This document shows positions 36,496 through 45,592 of a stretch of 64,000 nt of DNA, piece by piece (position 1 is the first letter of the stretch; each line of letters starts with the position of its first letter). The notes beneath the pieces are model-generated. The model made no database searches. It was given only the letters and a program-made list of their open reading frames with translations, and was not told the DNA's origin. Made by a program: the position numbers and the translations under genes. This DNA comes from Sporolactobacillus nakayamae (GTDB lineage Bacteria > Bacillota > Bacilli > Bacillales > Sporolactobacillaceae): positions 124,001-188,000 of the forward strand of contig NZ_FOOY01000003.1 of assembly GCF_900113325.1 (NCBI RefSeq). Reading direction: 5' to 3'.

Positions 36496-37599
36496 ATGGG
36501 ACTAAGCAAACCACTTTATGATGAAATTAGCGAGGCTAAAAAGGGAACGCTTAACTTAATCACTGATGTTCCAGGTGTCACGGTCGGCCATACAACGATT
36601 ATCTTGGATAAAATCAAAACTGGTGTGACGGCTGTCATGCCTCAGCAGGATAACCTTTTTTTGAATAAACTTCCGGCTGCGGCTCATGTGATTAATGGAT
36701 TTGGAAAGAGTACAGGATTAATTCAAGTAAACGAGCTTGGGTCGCTTGAGACGCCGATCGTACTTACGAATACCTTTAGTGTCGGAACGGCGATGAACGC
36801 ACTCGTGAGGTATATGCTGAACCAAAACAAGGACATCGGTGATACAACATGCACGGTCAATCCGGTTGTAATGGAATGCAATGACGGAACAATTAGCGAT
36901 ATTCGCGCAATGGCTGTCAAAGAAGAACATGTTCATGAGGCGATCGACGCTGCCGGGACTGATTTTGCAGAGGGAGCAGTGGGTGCCGGAACCGGCATGT
37001 GTTGTTATGATTTAAAGGGGGGAATCGGCTCCGCGTCGAGGCAAATTGTTGTGGACGGCAAAACGTTCACACTTGGTGCGCTTGTTCTCTCCAACTTCGG
37101 TTTTCTACGTGATTTGGAAATTTTCGGCTGCCGCATCGGTGCCAAACTTGACGCATTTGATACTACTGTAAAAGAGATTGAAAAGGGGAGTATCATTGTC
37201 GTCTTGGCGACTGATCTTCCGCTGGATCATCGCCAGCTTACACGGATCTGTAAACGTGCCGGTGTTGGGATCACGCGAACAGGGGCGTTTGTAGGAAATG
37301 GCAGCGGGGAGATCGCATTGGCTTTTTCCACTGCCAATCGCATCGCTCACTATTCTGAAAAAAGTCTCGGCACTTGCACTTGCATCAGTGAAAACAAGAT
37401 GGATCAGCTGTTTCGAGCAACGGTTTCCGTTGTTGAGGAGTCAGTGCTAAGCTCTTTGGTACATGCGGAAACAATTAGTGATCGCCATGGTGACGTTCGA
37501 AAAAGTTTATTCGATAGGATTCAGGATATGCAAAAATCAAAACCGGATCCTGAAGTGGCTGAGCTGCTTCAACGTTTAGGTTTTCTAAATTTTAGATAA
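36496..37599 (+). CDS. P1 (DmpA/S58) family peptidase
   Basis: An N-terminal nucleophile aminopeptidase-like protein of 367 residues that would self-cleave into two chains. ITDVPGVTVGHTTI is the family N-terminal block. GFGKSTGLIQVNELGSLETPIVLTNTFSVGTA covers the substrate pocket. GAGTGMCCYDLKGGIGSASR has the cleavage region just before LGALVLSNFGFL, where SNFG is the expected G/S-type processing context. Relatives release N-terminal D- or L-amino acids from small peptides or amides. ATG 36496 is preceded by AAGGAG at 10 bases. Confidence 0.85.
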   Translation: MGLSKPLYDEISEAKKGTLNLITDVPGVTVGHTTIILDKIKTGVTAVMPQQDNLFLNKLPAAAHVINGFGKSTGLIQVNELGSLETPIVLTNTFSVGTAMNALVRYMLNQNKDIGDTTCTVNPVVMECNDGTISDIRAMAVKEEHVHEAIDAAGTDFAEGAVGAGTGMCCYDLKGGIGSASRQIVVDGKTFTLGALVLSNFGFLRDLEIFGCRIGAKLDAFDTTVKEIEKGSIIVVLATDLPLDHRQLTRICKRAGVGITRTGAFVGNGSGEIALAFSTANRIAHYSEKSLGTCTCISENKMDQLFRATVSVVEESVLSSLVHAETISDRHGDVRKSLFDRIQDMQKSKPDPEVAELLQRLGFLNFR

Positions 37600-37781
37600 A
37601 TCATTGAAAAATCGGTGAACGTTCGTTGAAAAAAGTGTTCCTGACGCGTATGTTGTGCTTCACTATTGAAGTACGCAATGGAACGTTTCAATGGCGGGTG
37701 GGTTGCGAAACGATTGTTGGATGTTTTGAAGTAAATGTAAGCAAGATAAAGTAATGAAAAAAGAAATGGAGGATGATTAAA

Positions 37782-37973
37782 ATGGACGGTACAAAACGGG
37801 CGGATATTCATATTGGAGCGACGGTGATGGTTGTGCAGAAGCAGGATCAGAGGACGGGCAAATTAACTGAAGGTATTGTAAAACGAATTTTGACAAATTC
37901 GGCAGTTCATCATCGCGGTATTAAGGTCATGCTGGAAAGCGGAATAGTTGGACGGGTGCAAGAAATTAAATAA
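37782..37973 (+). CDS. ywbE: YwbE family protein (DUF2196)
   Basis: A 63-residue basic protein matching the YwbE family: RADIHIGATVMVVQKQDQRTG, LTEGIVKRILTNSAVHHRGIKVML and ESGIVGRVQEI. Function is unknown; the SH3-like sequence suggests RNA or protein binding. ATG 37782 lies after GGAGGATG; an ATG at 37773 overlaps that site. The 180 bases before it hold only an imperfect GAACGTTC palindrome near 37618. Confidence 0.88.
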   Translation: MDGTKRADIHIGATVMVVQKQDQRTGKLTEGIVKRILTNSAVHHRGIKVMLESGIVGRVQEIK

Positions 37974-38052
37974 TTGAGTTTAGCAGCTTGTTGCCCGGTT
38001 ATATTGACGGATACATAGTCTTGTTATGTAGTATCTCATCGGAGGTCAGCCT

Positions 38053-38643
38053 ATGCTTGTTTACGAAAACAAAACTAAAGGACTTGAAGCGTATTCACTT
38101 GATCGTGATCATTGGAATGACTTCGTAAAATTATTTGGCGAACGAGGGGCATGTGGCGGCTGTTGGTGCATGAGCTGGCGAATGAAAAAGGCAGAATTCG
38201 ATGCAAACAAAGGCGAACAGAACAAGCAAGCGATGCGCCGTCTAGTAGAAAGCGGTGCCCCGATCGGTATGCTGTTGTATGATGGAGGACAACCGGTGGG
38301 ATGGTGTGCCGTTGCACCGCGGAAAGAATATGTGCGATTGGAACGTTCTCGTGTATTTAAACCGATCGATGATCAGCCGGTATGGTCGATCAGCTGCTTA
38401 TTCATTGCTAAATCGTATCGCAGACAAGGTTTGTCTTCAGAACTGATCCAGGCTGCGATTCACTATTGCAAGCAGCATGGCGCAACTATAATCGAAGCTT
38501 ACCCGGAAGTTCCGTACGATAAAAATGTACCTGGCGCTTTTCTATGGAAAGGAATCCCGTCTGTTTTCAAAAATGCAGGCTTCGTAGAGACTGTCAGACG
38601 CTCAAAATGGAAGCGGATGATGAGATATCAAGTCAACGAGTAA
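38053..38643 (+). CDS. GNAT N-acetyltransferase
   Basis: A 196-residue acetyltransferase. It belongs to a subgroup with an N-terminal cysteine-rich segment, ACGGCWCMSWRM. The acetyl-CoA site is SCLFIAKSYRRQGLSSELIQ and the C-terminal half EAYPEVPYDKNVPGAFLW. GGAGGT precedes ATG 38053. Upstream, TTGACG (38004-38009) and a TACATA/TATGTA inverted repeat (38012-38030) mark a likely regulated promoter. The substrate is unknown. Confidence 0.87.
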   Translation: MLVYENKTKGLEAYSLDRDHWNDFVKLFGERGACGGCWCMSWRMKKAEFDANKGEQNKQAMRRLVESGAPIGMLLYDGGQPVGWCAVAPRKEYVRLERSRVFKPIDDQPVWSISCLFIAKSYRRQGLSSELIQAAIHYCKQHGATIIEAYPEVPYDKNVPGAFLWKGIPSVFKNAGFVETVRRSKWKRMMRYQVNE

Positions 38644-38667
38644 GTCTAGTCTAACGAGGTAAAAAAG

Positions 38668-38690
38668 CAGTTTTCCACAATGGAAAACTG
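38668..38690. terminator. Hairpin terminator between acetyltransferase and dehydrogenase genes
   Basis: CAGTTTTCCA, loop CAA, TGGAAAACTG, with A-rich left and T-rich right flanks; it serves the convergent genes. Confidence 0.75.
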
Positions 38691-38717
38691 TTTGCTGTAT
38701 TGCCCATGGTTTACGAC

Positions 38718-39608
38718 TTATGCGATCGGCAACCCGCCGGTCACTCCATAGATCTGTCCGGTGACATAGCTGGATTCATCAGAAGCGAGCAGGACATAGA
38801 CACCAGCTAATTCTGCCGGCTGTCCGGCACGTTTATATAGGGAGGATTGACCGAACTTTGGAATATCACTCTGAATTTGACCACCACACACCTGGAGAGG
38901 TGTCCAAATAGGCCCTGGCGCAACCGAATTGACGCGAATCCCTTTTGAAATCAGCTGTTTGGCGAGCCCTTTTGTAAATGCGGTAATTGCGCTTTTTGTT
39001 GGTGAGTAGCTCAAAAGCTCTGGACTTGGGTTATAGGCTTGCACGGAACTTGTGGTGATGATGGACGCGCCTTTTGGTAAGTGGGGCAATGCGGCCTTGA
39101 CCGTCCAATAAAGGGAAAAGACGTTGGTTTCAAAGGATTTACGCAAAACATCCGTTGTGATCTCTGATATACTCTTGTAGGCTTGTTGTGTGCCGGCAAC
39201 AAGGGCGAGTATGTCTAAACCGCCAAGCTCTTGAAAGGCTTGATCAATCATTTTCTTGCAGAATCCCTCGTCGGTCAAATCACCGGGAATAAGCAGTGCT
39301 TTCTGTCCCGCTTCTTCAATCAACTTTTTAACTTCTTCGGCGTCCGGTTGTTCATAGGGTAAGTAATTGATGGCGACGTCAGCACCTTCTCGGGCGTACG
39401 CGATTGCTGCTGCGCGGGCTATTCCCGAGTCCCCGCCAGTGATCAGTGCCTTTCTGCCTTGAAGTTTACCGGAACCTTTATAACTTTTTTCACCGCAGTC
39501 AGGTACCGGTGTCATGCGCGACTGCAGCCCTGGTGCTGGTTGCTCCTGCTTCGGATAGGTACCGGATGTATATTCTTTTGTTGGATCTTCGACGACTGTC
39601 TGAACCAT
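38718..39608 (-). CDS. Short-chain dehydrogenase (general stress protein 39-like)
   Basis: An NAD(P)-dependent SDR oxidoreductase of 296 residues with the extra N-terminal 45 residues ([20 protein letters not shown]) seen in stress proteins such as B. subtilis YdaD/GSP39. The cofactor loop is [10 protein letters not shown], in place of GIGRA. The usual NNAG is replaced by LVAGTQ. Catalytic Ser (TTSSVQAY), Tyr and Lys (YSPTKSA) and the Asn of FETNVF are present. AAAGGAGG precedes ATG 39608; the frame to 39746 is unconserved. Confidence 0.87.
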   Translation of the reverse strand: MVQTVVEDPTKEYTSGTYPKQEQPAPGLQSRMTPVPDCGEKSYKGSGKLQGRKALITGGDSGIARAAAIAYAREGADVAINYLPYEQPDAEEVKKLIEEAGQKALLIPGDLTDEGFCKKMIDQAFQELGGLDILALVAGTQQAYKSISEITTDVLRKSFETNVFSLYWTVKAALPHLPKGASIITTSSVQAYNPSPELLSYSPTKSAITAFTKGLAKQLISKGIRVNSVAPGPIWTPLQVCGGQIQSDIPKFGQSSLYKRAGQPAELAGVYVLLASDESSYVTGQIYGVTGGLPIA

Positions 39609-39915
39609 AAATGATCCTCCTTTAAGGTTGTCTCTTCTTATCCAATAAACCTTTGAAATTTCATACATAGCATGCGCAAGCGTGACTAAATTATTACTGA
39701 CAACTTTGCGATCCATTGTCCTCTTTGGGATCACTTTTAGAACCAAGAATGTCTTCTTCTAAAGGAACGATCCGATGAGGAATAGGATTACATCATTTTT
39801 AATAAGATGAAACAAGCCGAGTTTGGCTCGTGCTTCTTGCGACTTGTGGGTTGCAAAATGCCCAGTCAAATCATAGTGTTACGAATACTGAATTCATTGA
39901 AAGCAGGTGAGATGC
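39609..39915. other. Intergenic region, divergent promoters expected
   Basis: About 300 bases between divergent genes. I see a short AGCC/GGCT hairpin near 39817-39830 and an 11-codon frame at 39775 with a weak AAAGGAAC site, which I do not call. No clear promoter or riboswitch. Confidence 0.5.
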
Positions 39916-40212
39916 GTGATTAGAGGTCCGTTGGAACTGTTCCGTGTGGTGTTAATCGTTGTTTTCTTAGGAGTACTGATCGCTTCGGGAATGACGTTCA
40001 TCTATCATCTCATTCATATGTCAGTGGGCGGATTAGGTTTTCTGTTTATTTTTATCGCAACATTGCTGTTCATTTTCGTGTTGTATCGGAACAAGTTTCA
40101 GTTTCATGGTTTCTTTCGTGGGAAACAGCTGCAAAAACTTTCTGTAAAGCTGACTTTAACACTGCTTGTGATCGCCGTTCTGCTCATTATTATCGCTCCG
40201 ATAGTGAGTTGA
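39916..40212 (+). CDS. Small hydrophobic membrane protein (98 aa)
   Basis: Three hydrophobic segments (LFRVVLIVVFLGVLIASGMTF; LGFLFIFIATLLFIFVLY; LTLTLLVIAVLLIIIAPIV) separated by a short basic loop, NKFQFHGFFRGKQLQKL. No recognised domain. GTG 39916 follows AGCAGGTGAG; GTG 39907 overlaps that site. It is probably an integral membrane protein of unknown role, transcribed alone. Confidence 0.6.
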   Translation: MIRGPLELFRVVLIVVFLGVLIASGMTFIYHLIHMSVGGLGFLFIFIATLLFIFVLYRNKFQFHGFFRGKQLQKLSVKLTLTLLVIAVLLIIIAPIVS

Positions 40213-40290
40213 TTTTTCATGAGAGGAAAAGCTTAGCAATTTTTCGTAACAGAATCGACATAAAACGATTCTTAGGATTCGCGTGATGGT

Positions 40291-40298
40291 TGTATAAT
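40291..40298 (+). promoter_or_regulatory. Possible -10 element upstream of the YeiH-family gene
   Basis: TGTATAAT with a perfect TATAAT at 40293-40298. No convincing -35 is visible. It lies about 120 bases before the start codon. Confidence 0.35.
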
Positions 40299-40418
40299 TA
40301 ATCAATGGACGATTAGGTACATATAATCACGGAATAAATATTATGTAAACTAAATTATTCGCTTTTACTCAGTTACATAAAACAACATCGTTTAAACGCA
40401 CCAAGAGGAGGAGAACTT

Positions 40419-41402
40419 TTGAATTCATTTACAACAAAAATTCCAGGAATCGCACTTGCCGCGATTTTAGCTTTTCCAGCATGGCTGGTGGGGCTCTATC
40501 TGCCGATAATCGGCAGTCCAGTCCTTGGCATCTTGGTCGGACTTATTCTTTCATTTTGGAAAAAACCTGCATCGCTAAGTGCGGGTGTAACGTTTACAGG
40601 AAAGAAAGTCCTGCAATATTCCATAATTCTGATGGGCTTCGGGCTCAATCTATTTAACATTATTCGTGTAGGCGGACAAACATTGCTTCTAATGCTTTTC
40701 ACATTGACTGCGGCTTTTTTGACCGCCTACTTTGCTGGAAAATTATTAAAAACAGAGAGCAGAACGACAACCTTGATTGGCGTCGGGACAGCAATTTGCG
40801 GCGGCTCAGCGATAGCAGCGACCGCCCCGGTTATTAATGCGAAGGATGAGGAGGTTGCGCATTCGATTTCAACAATCTTCTTGTTCAACGTGATTGCGGC
40901 TTTTCTATTTCCATTTCTCGGTCATTTAATCGGAATGAATGATCATCAATTCGGATTGTGGGCAGGAACCGCGATTAATGATACTTCATCAGTTGTCGCG
41001 GCCGGATACACATTCAGCCATGACGCGGGAAATCTTGCTGTTATTGTTAAATTGACCAGAACGTTAATGATTATACCGGTGACGCTGGCGCTGGCGTTTA
41101 TTTTTTCACGTAAAGGAAAGGGAAAAACAGGAACGTACCACTTCTCTAAAATCTTTCCTTGGTTCGTTATTTGGTTTGCCGTCGCTTCGGTAATCAGTAC
41201 GTTTATTCCAGTTCCACAGGAATTGCTTCGCGTGCTTGTCACGATTGGCAAGTACATGATCGTTATGGCAATGGTTTGTATTGGATTAAATACAAACTTG
41301 GTTAAATTGCTGAAAAACGGAATGCGGCCGATCTTACTTGGGTTGATATGTTGGTTTGTACTTGCTGTTGTCTCGATTTTTGTCCAATATTGGATTCTAT
41401 GA
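40419..41402 (+). CDS. YeiH/UPF0324 family putative sulfate exporter
   Basis: A membrane protein of 327 residues with about 9-10 helices. Diagnostic blocks are GVTFTGKKVLQYSIILMGFGLNL, GVGTAICGGSAIAATAPVI and GTAINDTSSVVAAGY, all of the YeiH family. Related proteins are annotated as sulfate or sulfonate-derived sulfite exporters, but transport has been shown for few members. TTG 40419 follows an ideal GAGGAGGAG. No LysR regulator lies beside it, unlike in E. coli. Confidence 0.87.
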   Translation: MNSFTTKIPGIALAAILAFPAWLVGLYLPIIGSPVLGILVGLILSFWKKPASLSAGVTFTGKKVLQYSIILMGFGLNLFNIIRVGGQTLLLMLFTLTAAFLTAYFAGKLLKTESRTTTLIGVGTAICGGSAIAATAPVINAKDEEVAHSISTIFLFNVIAAFLFPFLGHLIGMNDHQFGLWAGTAINDTSSVVAAGYTFSHDAGNLAVIVKLTRTLMIIPVTLALAFIFSRKGKGKTGTYHFSKIFPWFVIWFAVASVISTFIPVPQELLRVLVTIGKYMIVMAMVCIGLNTNLVKLLKNGMRPILLGLICWFVLAVVSIFVQYWIL

Positions 41403-41474
41403 GTGGAAGACGTCGATAAGTATTTGATACGAAATCTAAATTTATGTAGGAATAAACAACCCGAGTGTGTAACT

Positions 41475-41491
41475 GTATAAGTAGCTTATAC
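41475..41491 (+). promoter_or_regulatory. Perfect palindrome before the DUF3967 gene
   Basis: GTATAAG-TAG-CTTATAC with 7-base arms, 24 bases before the start codon of a helix-turn-helix protein. It may be an autoregulatory operator. Confidence 0.45.
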
Positions 41492-41515
41492 TTAGAAGGA
41501 TTCGGGGGGACATTT

Positions 41516-42031
41516 ATGCGTGCGGACGAAGACTCGATTGGCTATTTTACAAAACTGGCGGCCGAAAATCTGGAGATTACGAAGAATAAGCTCAGACACT
41601 TGACAATGGCTCTGGAGAAACATGGATATAAGCTGACGCGGAATAAAAGCAACCAAAGAATTTACTTTCCTGAGGATTTGGTATCGATCAGACAGGTGCT
41701 CAAGAAGGTGAAGGAAGGGCTGACAATTGATGAGGCGGCACAAGGGATTTGTGAGAAGACAGATTTAACACATCTTCCCGCAAATGTGGATCAGGATATG
41801 CTTCTCAGTAAAGGCGAAGTGACCTTACTTCCGGATCAGTTTCGATCTGTTATTGAAGAAGTTGCAGCGTCCGCAGCTGAACAAGCGGCTGACCGAGTCG
41901 TTGAAAATTTCAGTTCTGAGTTTGAGCGGAGGATTGAACTTCGTGACAAGCAGCTGATGATGCGGTTAAGAGAGGCGTCTGAGTCTAAACGTCGTAAAAA
42001 AGGGGTAGTTTCTAGATTGTTCGGTTATTAA
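41516..42031 (+). CDS. MerR/RacA-like HTH protein with DUF3967-type C-terminus
   Basis: A 171-residue protein. LRHLTMALEKHGYKLTRN followed by NQRIYFPEDLVSIRQVLKKVK looks like a MerR/RacA-type winged helix. A helical linker with AEQAADRVVENF follows. The C-terminus ELRDKQLMMRLREASESK is typical of DUF3967. Similar proteins occur on plasmids and phages and in chromosome anchoring, so it may be a transcription factor or DNA organiser. GGGGGGA precedes ATG 41516. The frame upstream to 41465 crosses the palindrome. Confidence 0.65.
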   Translation: MRADEDSIGYFTKLAAENLEITKNKLRHLTMALEKHGYKLTRNKSNQRIYFPEDLVSIRQVLKKVKEGLTIDEAAQGICEKTDLTHLPANVDQDMLLSKGEVTLLPDQFRSVIEEVAASAAEQAADRVVENFSSEFERRIELRDKQLMMRLREASESKRRKKGVVSRLFGY

Positions 42032-42073
42032 AAAACAGATTCGCGGAGAAAAATGCGCGGATCTGTTTTTTTT
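42031..42073. terminator. Terminator between the DUF3967 and GNAT-like genes
   Basis: AACAGATTCGCG (42034-42045) pairs with CGCGGATCTGTT (42056-42067, one wobble), flanked by A- and T-runs, so it can act in both directions. Confidence 0.85.
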
Positions 42074-42075
42074 AC

Positions 42076-42354
42076 TTATAACGGCTTATATTCAATTTTT
42101 TGATATTCTTTATGACGCTCAAACAAAACTTTTGCATACGAGCAAACGGGTAAAATCTTTTTTTGTTCCGCAATGGCGAGATCGACAACGGCTTGAATGA
42201 GTTGCTGCGCGATGTGCTGGCCACGATAGTTCGGGTCGACAAATGTGTGGTTAATACTGAGTACGGACGGTCGATCCTCAGTGTACATAATTTCACCAAC
42301 CTCTTTTTGTTCATCGAGCATATAAAAGCGATTGATACCCTTTTTTAACTCCAT
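42076..42354 (-). CDS. Small GNAT-like N-acetyltransferase (YjdJ/Gcn5-related)
   Basis: A 92-residue minimal acetyltransferase fold: INRFYMLDEQKEVGEIMY, then INHTFVDPNYRGQHIAQQLIQAVVDLA (the acetyl-CoA loop is YRGQHIAQQL) and KILPVCSYAKVLFERH. The PVCSYAK block is the hallmark of this compact family, whose substrates are unknown. GAGGGGAT precedes ATG 42354. Confidence 0.87.
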   Translation of the reverse strand: MELKKGINRFYMLDEQKEVGEIMYTEDRPSVLSINHTFVDPNYRGQHIAQQLIQAVVDLAIAEQKKILPVCSYAKVLFERHKEYQKIEYKPL

Positions 42355-42474
42355 AGTTTATATCCCCTCTGTTCTGATTCGTATTTAGACCTAAAAAAAC
42401 CGTTTGGACAAGTTAAAATCGCTTTAAATCAATGTATTTAGACTGATTCATTGCATCATTTACACTTGATAATA

Positions 42475-42483
42475 TGCTAAAAT
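42475..42483 (+). promoter_or_regulatory. Extended -10 promoter before the P-type ATPase
   Basis: TGCTAAAAT is an extended -10 (TGnTAAAAT); the -35 is weak. It lies about 50 bases before the start codon. Confidence 0.4.
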
Positions 42484-42531
42484 AAAGATGTGGGATTGCA
42501 GTTTTTCCCCTAATAAAAGGAGGCGTTACCA

Positions 42532-45393
42532 ATGCGTCTTTATACTAGTGTTCAAAGTACGGAAGCATTGAATAGGGATTATCAGAGAATGTCTGCGCTG
42601 ACCCCAAAAGAATCCTTAATCTATTTAAACACAAATGAAAGCGGTTTATCAAGTGAAAAAGCTGCGGATCTTTTGAAACAATATGGTGAGAATTCGATTA
42701 AAAGTAAGCAGTCGTTCCATCCAGCGCGGCGATTCATACGTCAACTTATTAATTTACTTGCAATCATGCTTTGGATTGCAAGTGCGCTTGCCATTTTATC
42801 TGGAACACCGATGCTCGCCTATGTTATCTGGGCAATTATTTTGATCAACGCGGTGTTTTCTTTTTTACAGGAGAAGAAGGCTGATACGGCGCTTCAAGCA
42901 CTGTCTCGAATGATGCCGAATCAGGTAAAAGTTTATCGTGATCATGTGCTAACTGTTCTTCCCGCAGATCAATTGGTTCCCGGAGATATCGTGACGATTG
43001 CTGCCGGCGACCGTGTACCTGCCGATGTTCGTTTGATCAATGCTGAAGGCTTATTTGTCGACAATTCGATGCTGACTGGAGAATCGCTTCCTGTTGACCG
43101 TGAAGCTGCTCCGGATTTGCTAGAGGGAAAGTCGTTCGCATGCAGCCATAACCTTCTATTTGCGGGGACAACGGTTACCGACGGGCGAGCAACAGCAGTT
43201 GTATATGCGACTGGCAATCAGACTCAGATCGGCAGCATTTCTATGACAACAGCAAACATTACCCGTCGTAAGAGCACACTTGATGTCCAGATTCACAAAA
43301 TTACTCGAGCGTTGTCGTTGATAGCGATAGCAATAGGTGTGCTTGCTTTTCTGACTTCTGTTCTTGTCAGCGGATTTTCCGTTAATGCCGCGCTTGTGTT
43401 CGCAATCGGTATTATCGTTGCCAATATTCCTGAAGGGTTAATGCCGACGGTAAGTCTTTCGCTTGCCCTCAGTGTCGAACGTATGGCAAAGAAGCAGGCG
43501 CTTGTGCGCAAACAATCGGCGGTGGAAACCTTGAGCAGTACAACGGTCATTTGTACTGACAAAACGGGAACACTGACGCAGAATAAAATTTTCGCTAAGA
43601 AAATATGGGTGCCTGGAGCACTTTATGAGGTTAGCGGGTACGGATATGGAAAAGAGGGGACGGTGAGCGGCGGTACGGAAGAAACTAAAACAACGCTTGA
43701 GCGTCTTTTTACTGCTGCATCGATTTGCTCGGAAACCACTTTAAACACGGACGTGCGCCATCCGTCAACATGGAACGTAATCGGCAGCCCAACCGAGGCA
43801 GCTATTTTAATTGCTTCTGAGAAATCCGGCTTTCCAGTGATGAACGCTATTGAATCATTTAAACGGATTAAAATCGTGCCATTTACTTCTAATCTCAAGA
43901 TGATGACCGTCTACGCACAAAATGAAGTGGATCATTTGTTTGAAAAAGGGCATATCTTTCAATTCACGAAGGGAGATCCCCTGCGTGTGCTGGCGCATTG
44001 CGGTTTCTCTATAAAGGAAGGTAAGGTATGCGGTTTGTCGAATATGGATCGAACGCAAATACGTGGAGTGAATGATGAAATGGCGAATAATGGCTTTCGC
44101 GTGCTCGCCGTCGCGTACGCGGACCGCACTGAAGAACAATTGGATATGGAGTCGATTTCGAATGATTGGATTTTGCTCGGTCTTGTCATTATGCACGATC
44201 CACCGAAAATAGGCGTGAGCGATGCGATTGCCGATTGCTATAAAGCAGGGATAAAGGTGACGATCGTAACGGGTGATTATGCGCTGACCGCCGCCGCAAT
44301 CGCTCGTCAGATTGGAATCGTAAAAGATGGATATGTAGCAATTACTGGAAATGAGTTAGAAAAAATGAGCCAAAAGGAACTAGCGAAGAAAATCGACACG
44401 AATCTGCCGGTGATTTTCGCTCGGACGACGCCAAAGGACAAATTAAAAATTGTCGATACCTACCAAAGTCTCGGACATGTTGTCGCCTCTACTGGGGATG
44501 GACTTAACGATGTACTCGCCTTGCGGAAAGCGGACATTGGTATTTCGATGGGGGAAAATGGTTCAGATGCCGCAATTGAGTCTTCGGATGTCGTTCTACT
44601 GGATGATAATTTTGCTACGATTGTTGAAGCGATAAAAGAAGGACGCGCGATTTATGAGAACATTCGTAAATTTATTACGTATATCTTGGCGTCCAATGTA
44701 CCGGAAGTACTCCCTTTTCTTATCATGGCGATTTTTCATGTTCCGCTTGCGCTTAATGTTTTACTTGTGCTGGCAATAGATCTAGGAACCGATTTGATCC
44801 CAGCCATCTCACTGGGCAAAGAGCTTCCGGATCAAGATGTGTTACACGCATCGCCGCGTAAACCGAATGACAATATTTTAAACAAATCAGTGCTGCTCCG
44901 TTCATATCTATTTCTCGGTTTCGCTGAGGCGTTTATGTTGTTTTTCATGTTCTTTCATTCTTGGAACCAGTTCGGCTATTCATTTGCGGATATCCAGGGA
45001 TTAACCGCTTCTTTGACCGCTGGTTCGACAGATGCTCAAGTATCCTATGTTTATCAATATGCTGTAACAATGGCTTTTGGCGCGGTTATATTCAGTCAAA
45101 TCGGCAATCTGCTCGAATGTCGTTCGCCCAGTCAATCAATGTTTACGCTGCTTCGAAAATCGAATCATTTGATTTTCTGGGGGATTTTGTTTGAAGTAGC
45201 GCTCTTTTTATTAATCGCGTATCTGCCATTTATGCAGTTGGTATTTGGAACTGCCGCTCCGAGTTTAAATCATCTCTATCTACTATTGATTTGTCCGATC
45301 TTCTTAATCGTGGTGGAAGAATCACGAAAATGGGTCGTTCGAAAAGTACATTCGTCTGCCCATCATACAATAGAGAAGCAAAGAACTGCTTAA
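42532..45393 (+). CDS. Cation-transporting P-type ATPase (P2, Na,K-ATPase-like)
   Basis: A 953-residue ion pump. Phosphorylated Asp343 is in ICTDKTGTLTQN. The actuator loop is MLTGESLPVDRE. The M4 ion site reads NIPEGLMPTVSLSLALSVERMAKK, closer to the PEGLL of Na,K- and H,K-ATPases than to the PEALP of SERCA-type pumps. The hinge is STGDGLNDVLALRKADIGISMG. The nucleotide-site KGAPE is changed to KGDPL. About 10 helices include the long C-terminal block. AAAAGGAGG precedes ATG 42532. The transported ion (Na+, K+, Ca2+ or H+) cannot be fixed from sequence. Confidence 0.9.
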   Translation: MRLYTSVQSTEALNRDYQRMSALTPKESLIYLNTNESGLSSEKAADLLKQYGENSIKSKQSFHPARRFIRQLINLLAIMLWIASALAILSGTPMLAYVIWAIILINAVFSFLQEKKADTALQALSRMMPNQVKVYRDHVLTVLPADQLVPGDIVTIAAGDRVPADVRLINAEGLFVDNSMLTGESLPVDREAAPDLLEGKSFACSHNLLFAGTTVTDGRATAVVYATGNQTQIGSISMTTANITRRKSTLDVQIHKITRALSLIAIAIGVLAFLTSVLVSGFSVNAALVFAIGIIVANIPEGLMPTVSLSLALSVERMAKKQALVRKQSAVETLSSTTVICTDKTGTLTQNKIFAKKIWVPGALYEVSGYGYGKEGTVSGGTEETKTTLERLFTAASICSETTLNTDVRHPSTWNVIGSPTEAAILIASEKSGFPVMNAIESFKRIKIVPFTSNLKMMTVYAQNEVDHLFEKGHIFQFTKGDPLRVLAHCGFSIKEGKVCGLSNMDRTQIRGVNDEMANNGFRVLAVAYADRTEEQLDMESISNDWILLGLVIMHDPPKIGVSDAIADCYKAGIKVTIVTGDYALTAAAIARQIGIVKDGYVAITGNELEKMSQKELAKKIDTNLPVIFARTTPKDKLKIVDTYQSLGHVVASTGDGLNDVLALRKADIGISMGENGSDAAIESSDVVLLDDNFATIVEAIKEGRAIYENIRKFITYILASNVPEVLPFLIMAIFHVPLALNVLLVLAIDLGTDLIPAISLGKELPDQDVLHASPRKPNDNILNKSVLLRSYLFLGFAEAFMLFFMFFHSWNQFGYSFADIQGLTASLTAGSTDAQVSYVYQYAVTMAFGAVIFSQIGNLLECRSPSQSMFTLLRKSNHLIFWGILFEVALFLLIAYLPFMQLVFGTAAPSLNHLYLLLICPIFLIVVEESRKWVVRKVHSSAHHTIEKQRTA

Positions 45394-45592
45394 TCATTAT
45401 GTGGAATCAACCCCATTCATAAAAATGTATAAACGTACCAGATGTTTTGTCCATGACCATTAGAACGGTTACTCATAAGCTATTTATGTAAGATACTGGA
45501 CAGTCAAAAGTTTTAGGTTTTTAAGAAATTAATAATTCATCCTGTACTTCGGGTGTTTCCTGCTTTTCTTGAATTATTTGCGTTATGGTTAA

